Of a stretch of DNA of 5,570 nt, positions 1 to 5,570 are shown one piece after another. A model generated the notes under the pieces. That model saw nothing but the letters and a program-made list of their open reading frames with translations, did not search any database and had not been told where the DNA came from. This stretch comes from DASYYE01 sp035946955. GTDB taxonomy: Bacteria; Actinomycetota; Actinomycetes; Streptosporangiales; Streptosporangiaceae. The translations under genes were made by a program, and so were the position numbers. Position 1 is the stretch's first letter, and every line of letters starts with the position of its first letter. The stretch covers positions 1-5,570 of the forward strand of contig DASYYE010000265.1 in assembly GCA_035946955.1 (NCBI GenBank), in the 5' to 3' direction.

Positions 1-48
1 GGCCGGCTGGGCACCTTCCCCAGCAGCACCCGGATTGGGTGTTACCAC
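1..48 (-). CDS. N-terminal fragment of an unidentified gene (possibly sugar ABC transporter permease or ATPase)
   Basis: An open frame begins with GTG at 48-46 and runs off the left edge after 16 codons (V-V-T-P-N-P-G-A-A-G-E-G-A-Q-P-A). A strong Shine-Dalgarno sequence, GGGGAGG (58-64 on the minus strand), lies 9 bases before the GTG. The start sits 34 bases after the stop of the sugar-binding protein gene, in the same direction, so co-transcription is likely. The visible Ala/Gly/Pro-rich residues are not diagnostic. From family knowledge, XylF-type binding protein genes are usually followed by the transporter ATPase and/or permease gene, so one of these is the best guess; this is inferred from context only. 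Confidence 0.5.
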   Translation of the reverse strand, partial: MVTPNPGAAGEGAQPA

Positions 49-57
49 TGTGCGAGA

Positions 58-64
58 CCTCCCC
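58..64 (-). promoter_or_regulatory. Ribosome binding site for the gene cut by the left edge
   Basis: GGGGAGG on the minus strand is a near-perfect Shine-Dalgarno sequence 9 bases before the GTG at 48-46. It is the main evidence that a new gene begins here and that the sequence after the binding-protein stop is not simply a terminator region. Confidence 0.5.
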
Positions 65-82
65 GGGCTGTCGGACCCGGCA

Positions 83-1288
83 TCATCCCGAGATCCCGGC
101 GGAACTGCAGGCAGACGCGAACTTGCCGGCACACAACTGGCTGGCGGGGACGAAGTTGTCCGCGACCACGGTCGAGTTCATGTTGGACGGCGTGACCCAT
201 TCAGGCGTCAGCAGCACCGAGGGCACGGACTTGTGGCCCACCGTATCCATCACGCTGCCGTTGGCCAGCGCGCTCGGCGGGGTCTTGCCGGCCCGGATGT
301 ACATGGCCAGCGCGGCGGCGGCCTGGGCCTCCAGGTAGATCGGCTTGTATACGGTGCCGCACTGGTAGCCGGACAGGATGTTCTGCAGCCCGATCAGGGT
401 CGCGTCCTGGCCAGTGACCGGGAATGTGTTGGCCTTGACGCCCTTGCGCTGGAGGTAGCTGATGATCGGGGCCGCGTTCTCGTCATTGGGCGTGAGCACG
501 GCGTTGATGTTCGGGTGGGCGGTGAACTGCTGCTCGAACTCGGTCAGCGCGGTCGGCGGGTCCCAGGTGCCTGGGGCGTTGCCCACCTTCGCCCACTTGC
601 CCGAGCTGAAGAACGGGCTCATGATCTGGTTGTAGCCCTGCGCGAACAGCGTCGCGTTGTTGTCGGTCGGGGCGCCGTACATCTCCAGCACGTTGGGCTT
701 GGCCACTTTCCAGTTGGTGATGCAGGTCGCCAGGCCCTGGCCCAGCAGGTTGCCCACGTGCACGTTGTTGAAGCTGACGTAGAACTTGCGGGCGCCGCCC
801 AGGGTGAGCCGGTCATAGTCGACGACCGCGGCGCCGTGTGAGGCGGCGTACTTCTCGATCGACGCACCGACACCGGCGTCGAGCGGGTCCATGATCAGGA
901 CGCTGGCACCCTTGGTGATAGCGGTCTGCGCATAGCTCAACTCGGTCGCGTCACTGCCCTGTGCGTTCTGGACCGTGAACTGAGAGGACTTCAAGCCCGC
1001 CATCGACAGTGCCTTGGTCAGGTACGGGGCGTCGAATTCCGTGTACCTGGCCGAGGACACGGTGTCCGGCAGGATGACCGCGACGTTGCCCTTGCCCATG
1101 GCAGCCAGCGGCTTGAGTGTCGTCATCGCTGAGAAGGTCCGGTCGAAGGACGCCGCGGAGACCATCGGCACGTGACCGGATGCGTGGCCGCCGCTCGAAG
1201 AGTTACTGCTGCCGCATGCCGCGACGACGAGGCACGCTGTCACTGCGAGCGACGTCGTTATCATTTTTGTTGCACTGAAATTCAACAC
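83..1288 (-). CDS. XylF-like sugar ABC transporter substrate-binding lipoprotein
   Basis: About 401 residues: an extracytoplasmic sugar-binding protein of the periplasmic-binding-protein type I fold (Peripla_BP_4; ribose/xylose group), which captures a sugar outside the membrane and delivers it to an ABC permease. Counting from the GTG at 1288, residues 1-25 form a lipoprotein signal: a Lys, a hydrophobic core and a V-A-A-C lipobox with the acylated Cys at 25, followed by a Ser/Gly/His-rich linker. XylF-like landmarks are YDRL (158-161), YVSFNN (170-175), TGQDAT (292-297) and GTVYKPI (311-317). Two C-terminal Cys (386, 394) could form a disulfide. The frame is open to a GTG at 1321, but the ribosome binding site at 1292-1298 lies inside that extension, so I favour GTG 1288 or TTG 1285; ATG 1264 would leave the signal without its positive charge. 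The exact sugar cannot be read from sequence. It lies downstream of the kinase and regulator genes and probably begins a transporter operon. Confidence 0.93.
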   Translation of the reverse strand: MLNFSATKMITTSLAVTACLVVAACGSSNSSSGGHASGHVPMVSAASFDRTFSAMTTLKPLAAMGKGNVAVILPDTVSSARYTEFDAPYLTKALSMAGLKSSQFTVQNAQGSDATELSYAQTAITKGASVLIMDPLDAGVGASIEKYAASHGAAVVDYDRLTLGGARKFYVSFNNVHVGNLLGQGLATCITNWKVAKPNVLEMYGAPTDNNATLFAQGYNQIMSPFFSSGKWAKVGNAPGTWDPPTALTEFEQQFTAHPNINAVLTPNDENAAPIISYLQRKGVKANTFPVTGQDATLIGLQNILSGYQCGTVYKPIYLEAQAAAALAMYIRAGKTPPSALANGSVMDTVGHKSVPSVLLTPEWVTPSNMNSTVVADNFVPASQLCAGKFASACSSAGISG

Positions 1289-1291
1289 ACA

Positions 1292-1298
1292 CCACCTC
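1292..1298 (-). promoter_or_regulatory. Ribosome binding site of the sugar-binding protein gene
   Basis: GAGGTGG on the minus strand lies 3 bases before GTG 1288 and 6 bases before TTG 1285. If only the GAGG core pairs, the spacing to GTG 1288 is 7 bases or slightly less. It falls within the upstream extension of the frame (to 1321), which argues against that longer start. Both supported starts keep the lysine of the signal peptide. Confidence 0.6.
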
Positions 1299-1417
1299 GT
1301 CGTAGGCGGGCCGCAATGCACAGGACAGCCCCCCTACCCGTGTGTGCGGTCGCCGAGCCACCGGTTCTGCCGAAACCGTAGATCACCAGCGATAAACACG
1401 GTCTTAACATCGTTGCC

Positions 1418-1439
1418 GGGCCGTGAAAATACTGTGAAC
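1418..1439 (-). promoter_or_regulatory. Candidate OmpR-family operator: two TTCAC units with an 11-base period
   Basis: On the minus strand the 11-mers GTTCACAGTAT and TTTCACGGCCC follow each other directly. The TTCAC cores (1438-1434 and 1427-1423) are exactly 11 bases apart, and 6 of 11 positions match. Tandem 11-base units are the known binding geometry of OmpR-family regulators such as PhoB, and GTTCAC resembles the core of the Streptomyces PhoP box. The site is in the only sizeable gap of the minus-strand block, about 135 bases before the binding-protein start. It could bind the regulator encoded next door or a PhoP-like protein. A five-base repeated core can arise by chance, so confidence is moderate. 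Confidence 0.35.
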
Positions 1440-1494
1440 GCCAACCGTCCGGACCCGTACGCAGGCCGGATGTGTCCATCGGGCATATACCGCG

Positions 1495-2196
1495 TTAGGG
1501 GGCGAAGCGGTAGCCAGCGCGAGGCTGGGTGAGGATCACCGGCTGGCTTGCGTCGGGTTCCAGCTTGGCCCGCAGGCGCCGCACATAGACGCGCACGTAC
1601 TCGGTCTCTGTCTCGTAGCCGTGGCCCCAGACACGCCTGAGCAGGTGCGCGTGGGTCAGCAGCTTGCCACGGTTGATGGCGAGTTCGCGCAGGAGCGCGA
1701 ACTCGGTCGGGGTCAGGTGCACGGGCTGACCATGCCTGGTCACCTGCTGGCTGGCCAGGTCGATCACGATGTCACCCGCGGTGATGACGGGCGGGCCTGG
1801 TTCCGGTGCGGCGGCCGGACGGGTCCGGCGGAGCGTGGCGGTGATGCGGGCCAGCAACTCCTCGATGCTGAAAGGTTTGGTCATGTAATCGTCGGCACCC
1901 ATGTGCAGGGCGGTGACCTTGTCACGCTCGCCACCACGTGCCGACACCACGATGATGGCGACCCCGGAACGCTCCCGGATCTGGCGGCACAGCTCGAAAC
2001 CGTCGGCCTCGGGCAGCATCAGGTCGAGCAGCACGATGTCGGGTGCTTCGGTCTCCAGCAACTGGAGTGCCCGGGCGCCGTCATGCGACACGACGGTGTC
2101 GAAGCCGCGCACCGCCAGGTTGGACCGGATCAGGTCGACGATGTTCGGGTCGTCCTCGACCAGCAGTGCCCGGGTGTTCACCGCGGCCTCAGACAT
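1495..2196 (-). CDS. OmpR/KdpE-family response regulator
   Basis: A 233-residue two-component transcription factor, the usual length for this family. The receiver domain (about 8-122) has the acidic pair E14-D15, phospho-acceptor D58 (in LLDLMLP), S85 at the Ser/Thr switch position and K107 in MTKPF. The C-terminal winged helix (about 138-233) has HLTPTEFALL, the RRVWG segment, a recognition-helix region YVRVYVRRLRAKL and the final GYRF strand, most like KdpE. The ATG at 2196 is preceded at 6 bases by GGGGTGG (2203-2209). The frame is open further upstream, but that part overlaps the kinase gene and has no receiver homology. The start overlaps the kinase stop (ATGTCTGA), implying translational coupling, so this is almost certainly the partner of the fused kinase. 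The likely target is the downstream binding-protein promoter region, which is inference. Confidence 0.95.
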   Translation of the reverse strand: MSEAAVNTRALLVEDDPNIVDLIRSNLAVRGFDTVVSHDGARALQLLETEAPDIVLLDLMLPEADGFELCRQIRERSGVAIIVVSARGGERDKVTALHMGADDYMTKPFSIEELLARITATLRRTRPAAAPEPGPPVITAGDIVIDLASQQVTRHGQPVHLTPTEFALLRELAINRGKLLTHAHLLRRVWGHGYETETEYVRVYVRRLRAKLEPDASQPVILTQPRAGYRFAP

Positions 2197-4858
2197 GACG
2201 CGCCACCCCTGCGGTGGATTCGCGGGTCGCTTCGATCGGCACGACCACCGAGTCCTCACTCTGAGCGGAACTGCCCTCGATCCCGGCCCGGTCAGCCGCC
2301 TCCACCGGGAGATGGATACGGAAACAGGTGCCAGGCCATTGCGGGGCCAGTTCGATCGCGCCGCCATGGGCTTCCACGATGCCCTTGGCGATAGACAGGC
2401 CCAGGCCAGCGCCTGCCCCGCGGGAACGCCGACGGCGGGCCGGCTCGAACGGCGCGGCCACGAGTTCGGCTGGCATGCCCGCCCCGTTGTCCGCCACGCT
2501 CACGACAACCACACCAGCGGAAGAGTTCGCCTGGTCAGATGGACCAGTCCCTACCCGGGCAGTGATGTGGACCTGAGTGCCAGGCGGGTTATGGGAGACC
2601 GCGTTGTTGAGCAGGTTCACGAAGACCTGCTCCAGCCGGTCGTGGTCGGCCCACACCACAGGCAGTGCCGGGTCGCAGGCGACCGTCACCGCCGCCGCCC
2701 GCTGAGGTGGCAGGCAGGCGACAGCGGCTTCGAGGACCAGCGGGATGTCACACCAGTCGTGCTGGAGGCGCATGGTGCCCGACTCGATCGCAGAGAAGTC
2801 CAGCAGGTCGTCCACCAGGCGGCCCAGCCTGGCCGATTCCGCCGCGATCCGGTCGAGGAACCGCTGCTGTGAGTCCCCGTCCCAGGTCACATCGGTTTGC
2901 AGCAGGCTGGACGCGTACCCCCTGATGGCGGTCAGCGGCGTGCGTAGTTCGTGGCTGAGCCGGGACAGGAACTCACGCTGGAGCTCCCGGGAGCGGCGCA
3001 GCGCGGTGGCCTCCTGGTGCGCCAGGCCGGCTTCTTCCCGTTCCAGTGCCAGCCGCAGCGAGTGGGCGGCGTCTTCCAGCAACGCGGTCCCGTCTCTCGC
3101 CGCGCCGTCGCGCCCGTTCCCGCCCTCCGCGGCCGCCAGCTCCCGCCTGCTGGCGACCAGCACGGTCGGGCCGCCTGGTGCCACGAAAGTGGACGCGAGG
3201 AACCCCCTGCCGCGACTGACCCCAAGCCACCTCGCCGAGCCATCACGCTGGGTGCTGGCGAGCGCCTGGGCCGCCATGGCGCGCAGTGATGCTGACGCAC
3301 GAGCCGGGTCGGTCCCAGCCGGGCCCGCATAGGCCCGCCAGCCAAGCGCGGCACCCTCCGCCTGGGTGAGCAGCGCGATCTCGTCCGCCTGCAGACCGCG
3401 GCGCAGCGACTGGACCGCGACGACCAGGCCCTCAGCGACCGGGATCGGCCCGGCGAGCGTCTCGAGCATCTCCCGGATCGTCTCGAGCACACGGTTGCGG
3501 GCGGTCACCGCCTCCAGCAGCCGGTCGCGCTCCACCGAGCTCGCGGCATACCCGGCGTACAGGGTGACCAGGTCGAGCTCGTCGCGCTGGGGCAGGCCGA
3601 TGTCGGGGCGGAACACTGTGATGACCCCGCTCAGCCCGCCCGGGCCCATGACAGGCACCGACCATGAACTCAGCGACCCCGCCGCGTGGGCGAGGCCCGC
3701 AAAACCCTTCCAGGCTGGGCTGACCCTGACGTCGGTGGCCACCACCGGCTGCCCGGATGCCGCGGCCAGGCCGACCGGGCCACCCGCAGGCCCGAACGGC
3801 AGGCTGGACCACGGTGCCAGCAGCCCGCCGGGGAATCCGAGCGATGCCGCACACACCAGGGACTGGCCGCTCACCAGGTGGATGCACAGTCGCTGTGTGC
3901 CCAGTGCCGCCCCGAGCGCCGACAAGATCAGCGACAGGCTCGACGATGGGTCGGCCGACACCAGCCGGTCGGCGAGCCCGTGCAGCCGGGTGAGCTGGCG
4001 GCGGGCCGAGGAGTCCACCTCCTGGCCGGACAGCAGGGCCACGACGTCATCAGGGTGCGTGCTGCGGGGGTCGAGGTCGGCCACGATGCGGCCCTGCCGC
4101 AGCACCACGATGCGGTCCGCCAGCCGGAACATCCTGTCGATGTCGTGCCCCGCCAGCAGGATGGTGGTGCCCTTTTCCCGCAGGCCCATGACCAGCTCTT
4201 CGACCTGCGCGGATTCCGTCACCCCGAGCGAAGCCGTCGGCTCGTCCAGCACCAGCAGCCGCGGGTCGCGGCTCATCGCCCGCGCCACCGCCACCAGCTG
4301 GCGCTGGCCGCCGGAGAGCTCGGACACGCTGCGGGTGGTGTCGGGCAGCGGGATGCCCAGGCCGCCGAGCAGCGACGCCGCTGCCGCGTGGAAGCGGCTG
4401 TCCGACATCATCAGGCGGCGCGACTCCTTGCCCAGCAGGACGTTCGCGGCCACGCTCAGGTTGTCGCAGAGTGCCAGGTCCTGCCAGACCACGGCGATCC
4501 CCTGCCGCGCCGCCCCCGCCGGGTCGGGGAGCACCCGCCGGCCTGCCAGCCTGACCTCACCGGTGGCCAGGGGGATGTCCCCGGCGATGCAGCGCACCAG
4601 CGTGGTCTTGCCCGCGCCATTGTCTCCCGCCAGCGCGACCAGCTCACCGGCCCGGACATCGAGGTCCACGCCAGCCAGGGCGCGGACGGTGCCGTAGTAG
4701 ACGCTCACGCCCGACGCACTCAGCAGCGGCGGACCCGGCTCGGCCACGGGCAAAGCAGCACTCACCCCGTCATTGTGCGCTCTGTTAGCCCCTGCTCGCC
4801 TCCGGGCGCCCGAAGGCGCCGCCGCGCTCTTCGGCTCGCAGGGCGGTACCGGGGCCAC
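2189..4858 (-). CDS. Fusion protein: sugar-type ABC transporter ATPase - GAF - GAF-like - histidine kinase
   Basis: Up to 889 residues, predicted cytosolic with no visible transmembrane segment. The ABC domain (about 45-280) is a single CUT2/FrcA-like ATPase with every catalytic motif: Walker A GDNGAGKTT (78-86), Q-loop Q126 in WQDLALCDNL, signature LSGGQRQ (181-187), Walker B LLVLDEP (201-207) and H-loop H238. Residues about 295-445 are a GAF domain (note SSWSVPVMGPGGLSGVITVF, 397-416); about 465-605 look like a second, diverged GAF. A short charged helix leads into HisKA with phospho-acceptor H636 (SHELRTPL) and a KdpD-like dimerization region, then HATPase_c with N-box NLLNNA (748-753), G1 DNGAG (790-794) and G2 GAGLGLSI (816-823). 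A sensor kinase usually has its own input domain; here a transporter motor takes that place. The stop overlaps the regulator start by 8 bases. Start choice is uncertain: GTG 4858 has AGGA (4864-4867) 5 bases upstream, whereas GTG 4765 begins 13 residues before the conserved ABC strand and leaves a roomier divergent promoter gap. The continuous frame and intact motifs argue against an assembly artefact. Confidence 0.92.
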   Translation of the reverse strand: MAPVPPCEPKSAAAPSGARRRAGANRAHNDGVSAALPVAEPGPPLLSASGVSVYYGTVRALAGVDLDVRAGELVALAGDNGAGKTTLVRCIAGDIPLATGEVRLAGRRVLPDPAGAARQGIAVVWQDLALCDNLSVAANVLLGKESRRLMMSDSRFHAAAASLLGGLGIPLPDTTRSVSELSGGQRQLVAVARAMSRDPRLLVLDEPTASLGVTESAQVEELVMGLREKGTTILLAGHDIDRMFRLADRIVVLRQGRIVADLDPRSTHPDDVVALLSGQEVDSSARRQLTRLHGLADRLVSADPSSSLSLILSALGAALGTQRLCIHLVSGQSLVCAASLGFPGGLLAPWSSLPFGPAGGPVGLAAASGQPVVATDVRVSPAWKGFAGLAHAAGSLSSWSVPVMGPGGLSGVITVFRPDIGLPQRDELDLVTLYAGYAASSVERDRLLEAVTARNRVLETIREMLETLAGPIPVAEGLVVAVQSLRRGLQADEIALLTQAEGAALGWRAYAGPAGTDPARASASLRAMAAQALASTQRDGSARWLGVSRGRGFLASTFVAPGGPTVLVASRRELAAAEGGNGRDGAARDGTALLEDAAHSLRLALEREEAGLAHQEATALRRSRELQREFLSRLSHELRTPLTAIRGYASSLLQTDVTWDGDSQQRFLDRIAAESARLGRLVDDLLDFSAIESGTMRLQHDWCDIPLVLEAAVACLPPQRAAAVTVACDPALPVVWADHDRLEQVFVNLLNNAVSHNPPGTQVHITARVGTGPSDQANSSAGVVVVSVADNGAGMPAELVAAPFEPARRRRSRGAGAGLGLSIAKGIVEAHGGAIELAPQWPGTCFRIHLPVEAADRAGIEGSSAQSEDSVVVPIEATRESTAGVARHV
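2203..2209 (-). promoter_or_regulatory. Ribosome binding site of the response regulator gene
   Basis: GGGGTGG on the minus strand, 6 bases before the ATG at 2196 and inside the 3' end of the kinase coding sequence. It fixes the regulator start at 2196 rather than at the longer open frame reaching 2367. Confidence 0.6.
4805..4820. repeat. Perfect 6-bp hairpin GGCGCC-CGAA-GGCGCC
   Basis: Two GGCGCC arms (4805-4810, 4815-4820) flank a four-base CGAA loop on the plus strand (TTCG on the minus strand, a class of very stable RNA tetraloop). It lies between the two candidate starts of the fusion gene: within the coding sequence if translation begins at 4858, in the leader or promoter region if it begins at 4765. 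There is no T-run after it on either strand, so it does not look like a simple intrinsic terminator. Confidence 0.4.
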
Positions 4859-4910
4859 GGCTATCCTGGCAAGGGTTCAACCGAGGCTAAGAGTTGGTTC
4901 TGGTGGTGTG

Positions 4911-5570
4911 ATGACAGGCAAGCCCGCGGTCGTGCTGCTCAGCGGGGGCCTCGACTCGGCCACCGTGCTGGCCATGGCGCGTGCCGAAGGCTACGTGCCT
5001 TATGCGCTCAGCTTCCGTTACGGGCAGCGGCACAGCGTGGAACTGGACGCGGCCCACCGGGTCGCGCAGGCACTGGGCGTAGCCCGGCACCTGGTCGCCA
5101 GCATCGACCTGGGGCTGGTGGGGGGCTCGGCACTGACCGACGACATCGATGTGCCACACCACGACAGCGCCGAGGACCTGGGAGCCGGGATCCCCGTCAC
5201 CTACGTCCCGGCACGCAATACGGTGTTCCTCTCGTTCGCGCTGGCCTGGGCCGAGACCCTGGCGAGCGCCGACCTGTTCATCGGGGTCAATGCCCTCGAC
5301 TACAGCGGCTACCCGGACTGCCGGCCCGAGTACATCGAGGCGTTCGAGAACATGGCGAACCTCGCCACCAAGGCAGCGGTGGAGGGCCGGCAGCGGCTGC
5401 GCATCCACACCCCGCTCATCCACATGACCAAGTCGCAGATCATCGAAGCTGGCCTGCGCCTGGGCGTGGACTACTCGCTCACCCACAGCTGCTACCAGCC
5501 CGGTACGGACGGCCGTGCCTGCGGCACGTGCGACTCGTGCCTGTTGCGGCGCCGTGGGTTCGCCCAACTC
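4911..5570 (+). CDS. queC: 7-cyano-7-deazaguanine (preQ0) synthase QueC, 3' end cut by the window
   Basis: QueC converts 7-carboxy-7-deazaguanine to preQ0 by ATP-dependent amidation and dehydration, in the cytosol. PreQ0 feeds queuosine tRNA modification, DNA deazapurine modification or deazapurine metabolites. The 220 codons present are uninterrupted. Visible hallmarks are the PP-loop SGGLDS (11-16), SFRYGQRH (34-41), PARNT (100-104), GVNALDYSGYPDCRPE (125-140) and the four zinc-binding cysteines C194, C204, C207 and C210 near the C-terminus. Family length is roughly 220-240 residues, so only a short tail is missing. ATG 4911 is preceded at 4 bases by a modest GGTGG; a GTG at 4908 is an in-frame alternative. 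It is divergent from the ABC-kinase gene across a gap of 52-145 bases, depending on the start of the latter. No other deazaguanine gene is visible, though queD and queE could lie beyond the right edge. Confidence 0.96.
   Translation, partial: MTGKPAVVLLSGGLDSATVLAMARAEGYVPYALSFRYGQRHSVELDAAHRVAQALGVARHLVASIDLGLVGGSALTDDIDVPHHDSAEDLGAGIPVTYVPARNTVFLSFALAWAETLASADLFIGVNALDYSGYPDCRPEYIEAFENMANLATKAAVEGRQRLRIHTPLIHMTKSQIIEAGLRLGVDYSLTHSCYQPGTDGRACGTCDSCLLRRRGFAQL

Noticed and set aside
1447..1470. Inverted repeat TCCGG...CCGGA after the regulator gene as an intrinsic terminator
   Set aside because: Only a 5-bp stem with a 13-base loop and no T-run on the minus strand. It is too weak to call a terminator, though GTCCGGAC (1447-1454) is a perfect 8-base palindrome.
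1282..1479. Small 65-residue minus-strand frame across the regulator/binding-protein gap
   Set aside because: It has no recognizable domain, overlaps the binding-protein ribosome binding site and start, and covers the presumed control region. It is most likely a chance open frame in GC-rich DNA.
3366..4697. Long plus-strand open frame (443 codons) opposite the ABC-kinase gene
   Set aside because: It is antisense to a gene with fully intact motifs, its product is Ser/Arg/Pro-rich with no domain, and such shadows are common in GC-rich coding DNA. The same applies to the frames at 35-841, 1621-2394, 1901-2872 and the minus-strand frame over queC at 4887-5567.
4782..4787. TAACAG on the minus strand as a -10 box for the fusion gene
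   Set aside because: It would give a nearly leaderless transcript starting just before GTG 4765, but there is no matching -35 element. One six-base partial match is not enough.
4862..4910. preQ1 riboswitch or clear sigma-70 promoter upstream of queC
   Set aside because: TATCCT (4862-4867) fits a -10 element loosely, but no -35 lies at the right spacing and the leader is very short. I see neither the class I preQ1 aptamer hairpin nor its A-rich tail.
1..5570. tRNA/rRNA genes, CRISPR arrays, insertion sequences, attachment sites
   Set aside because: No spaced direct repeats, transposase-like protein, terminal inverted repeats or tRNA cloverleaf pattern was seen on either strand.

Overview
The window is high-GC DNA with GTG/ATG starts, strongly GC-biased third codon positions and actinobacterial-looking protein families, so it most likely comes from an actinomycete (Actinomycetota). 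I cannot place it to genus. There are no RNA genes, insertion sequences, CRISPR arrays or long repeats. Coding density is high and no gene-free stretch exceeds about 210 bases.

Reading along the minus strand (right to left), four genes form one co-directional block. (1) 4858-2189 encodes an 889-residue protein that joins a complete sugar-type (CUT2/FrcA-like) ABC transporter ATPase domain to two GAF-like domains and a KdpD-like histidine kinase core. (2) 2196-1495 encodes an OmpR/KdpE-type response regulator whose start codon overlaps the kinase stop by 8 bases (ATGTCTGA). (3) 1288-83 encodes a XylF-like sugar-binding lipoprotein. It is preceded by a 206-base gap holding a TTCAC direct repeat with an exact 11-base period, the geometry OmpR-family regulators use. 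(4) 48-1 is the first 16 codons of a further gene, with a good ribosome binding site, cut by the window edge. A transporter permease or ATPase would be expected there.

On the plus strand, transcribed divergently from the kinase gene, 4911-5570 is nearly all of queC (7-cyano-7-deazaguanine synthase, preQ0 biosynthesis), cut at the right edge just after its zinc-binding cysteines. It has no evident functional link to the other genes.

The main point of interest is the fusion. The motor ATPase that would dock on a sugar permease is covalently attached to a histidine kinase with no visible transmembrane segment, and its response regulator and a sugar-binding lipoprotein lie directly downstream. 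An economical model is a sugar sensing system in which permease/binding-protein state or transport flux is read by the ABC domain and passed to the kinase, which then controls the binding-protein operon through the regulator. The domain order and gene order are seen directly; the mechanism is inference.
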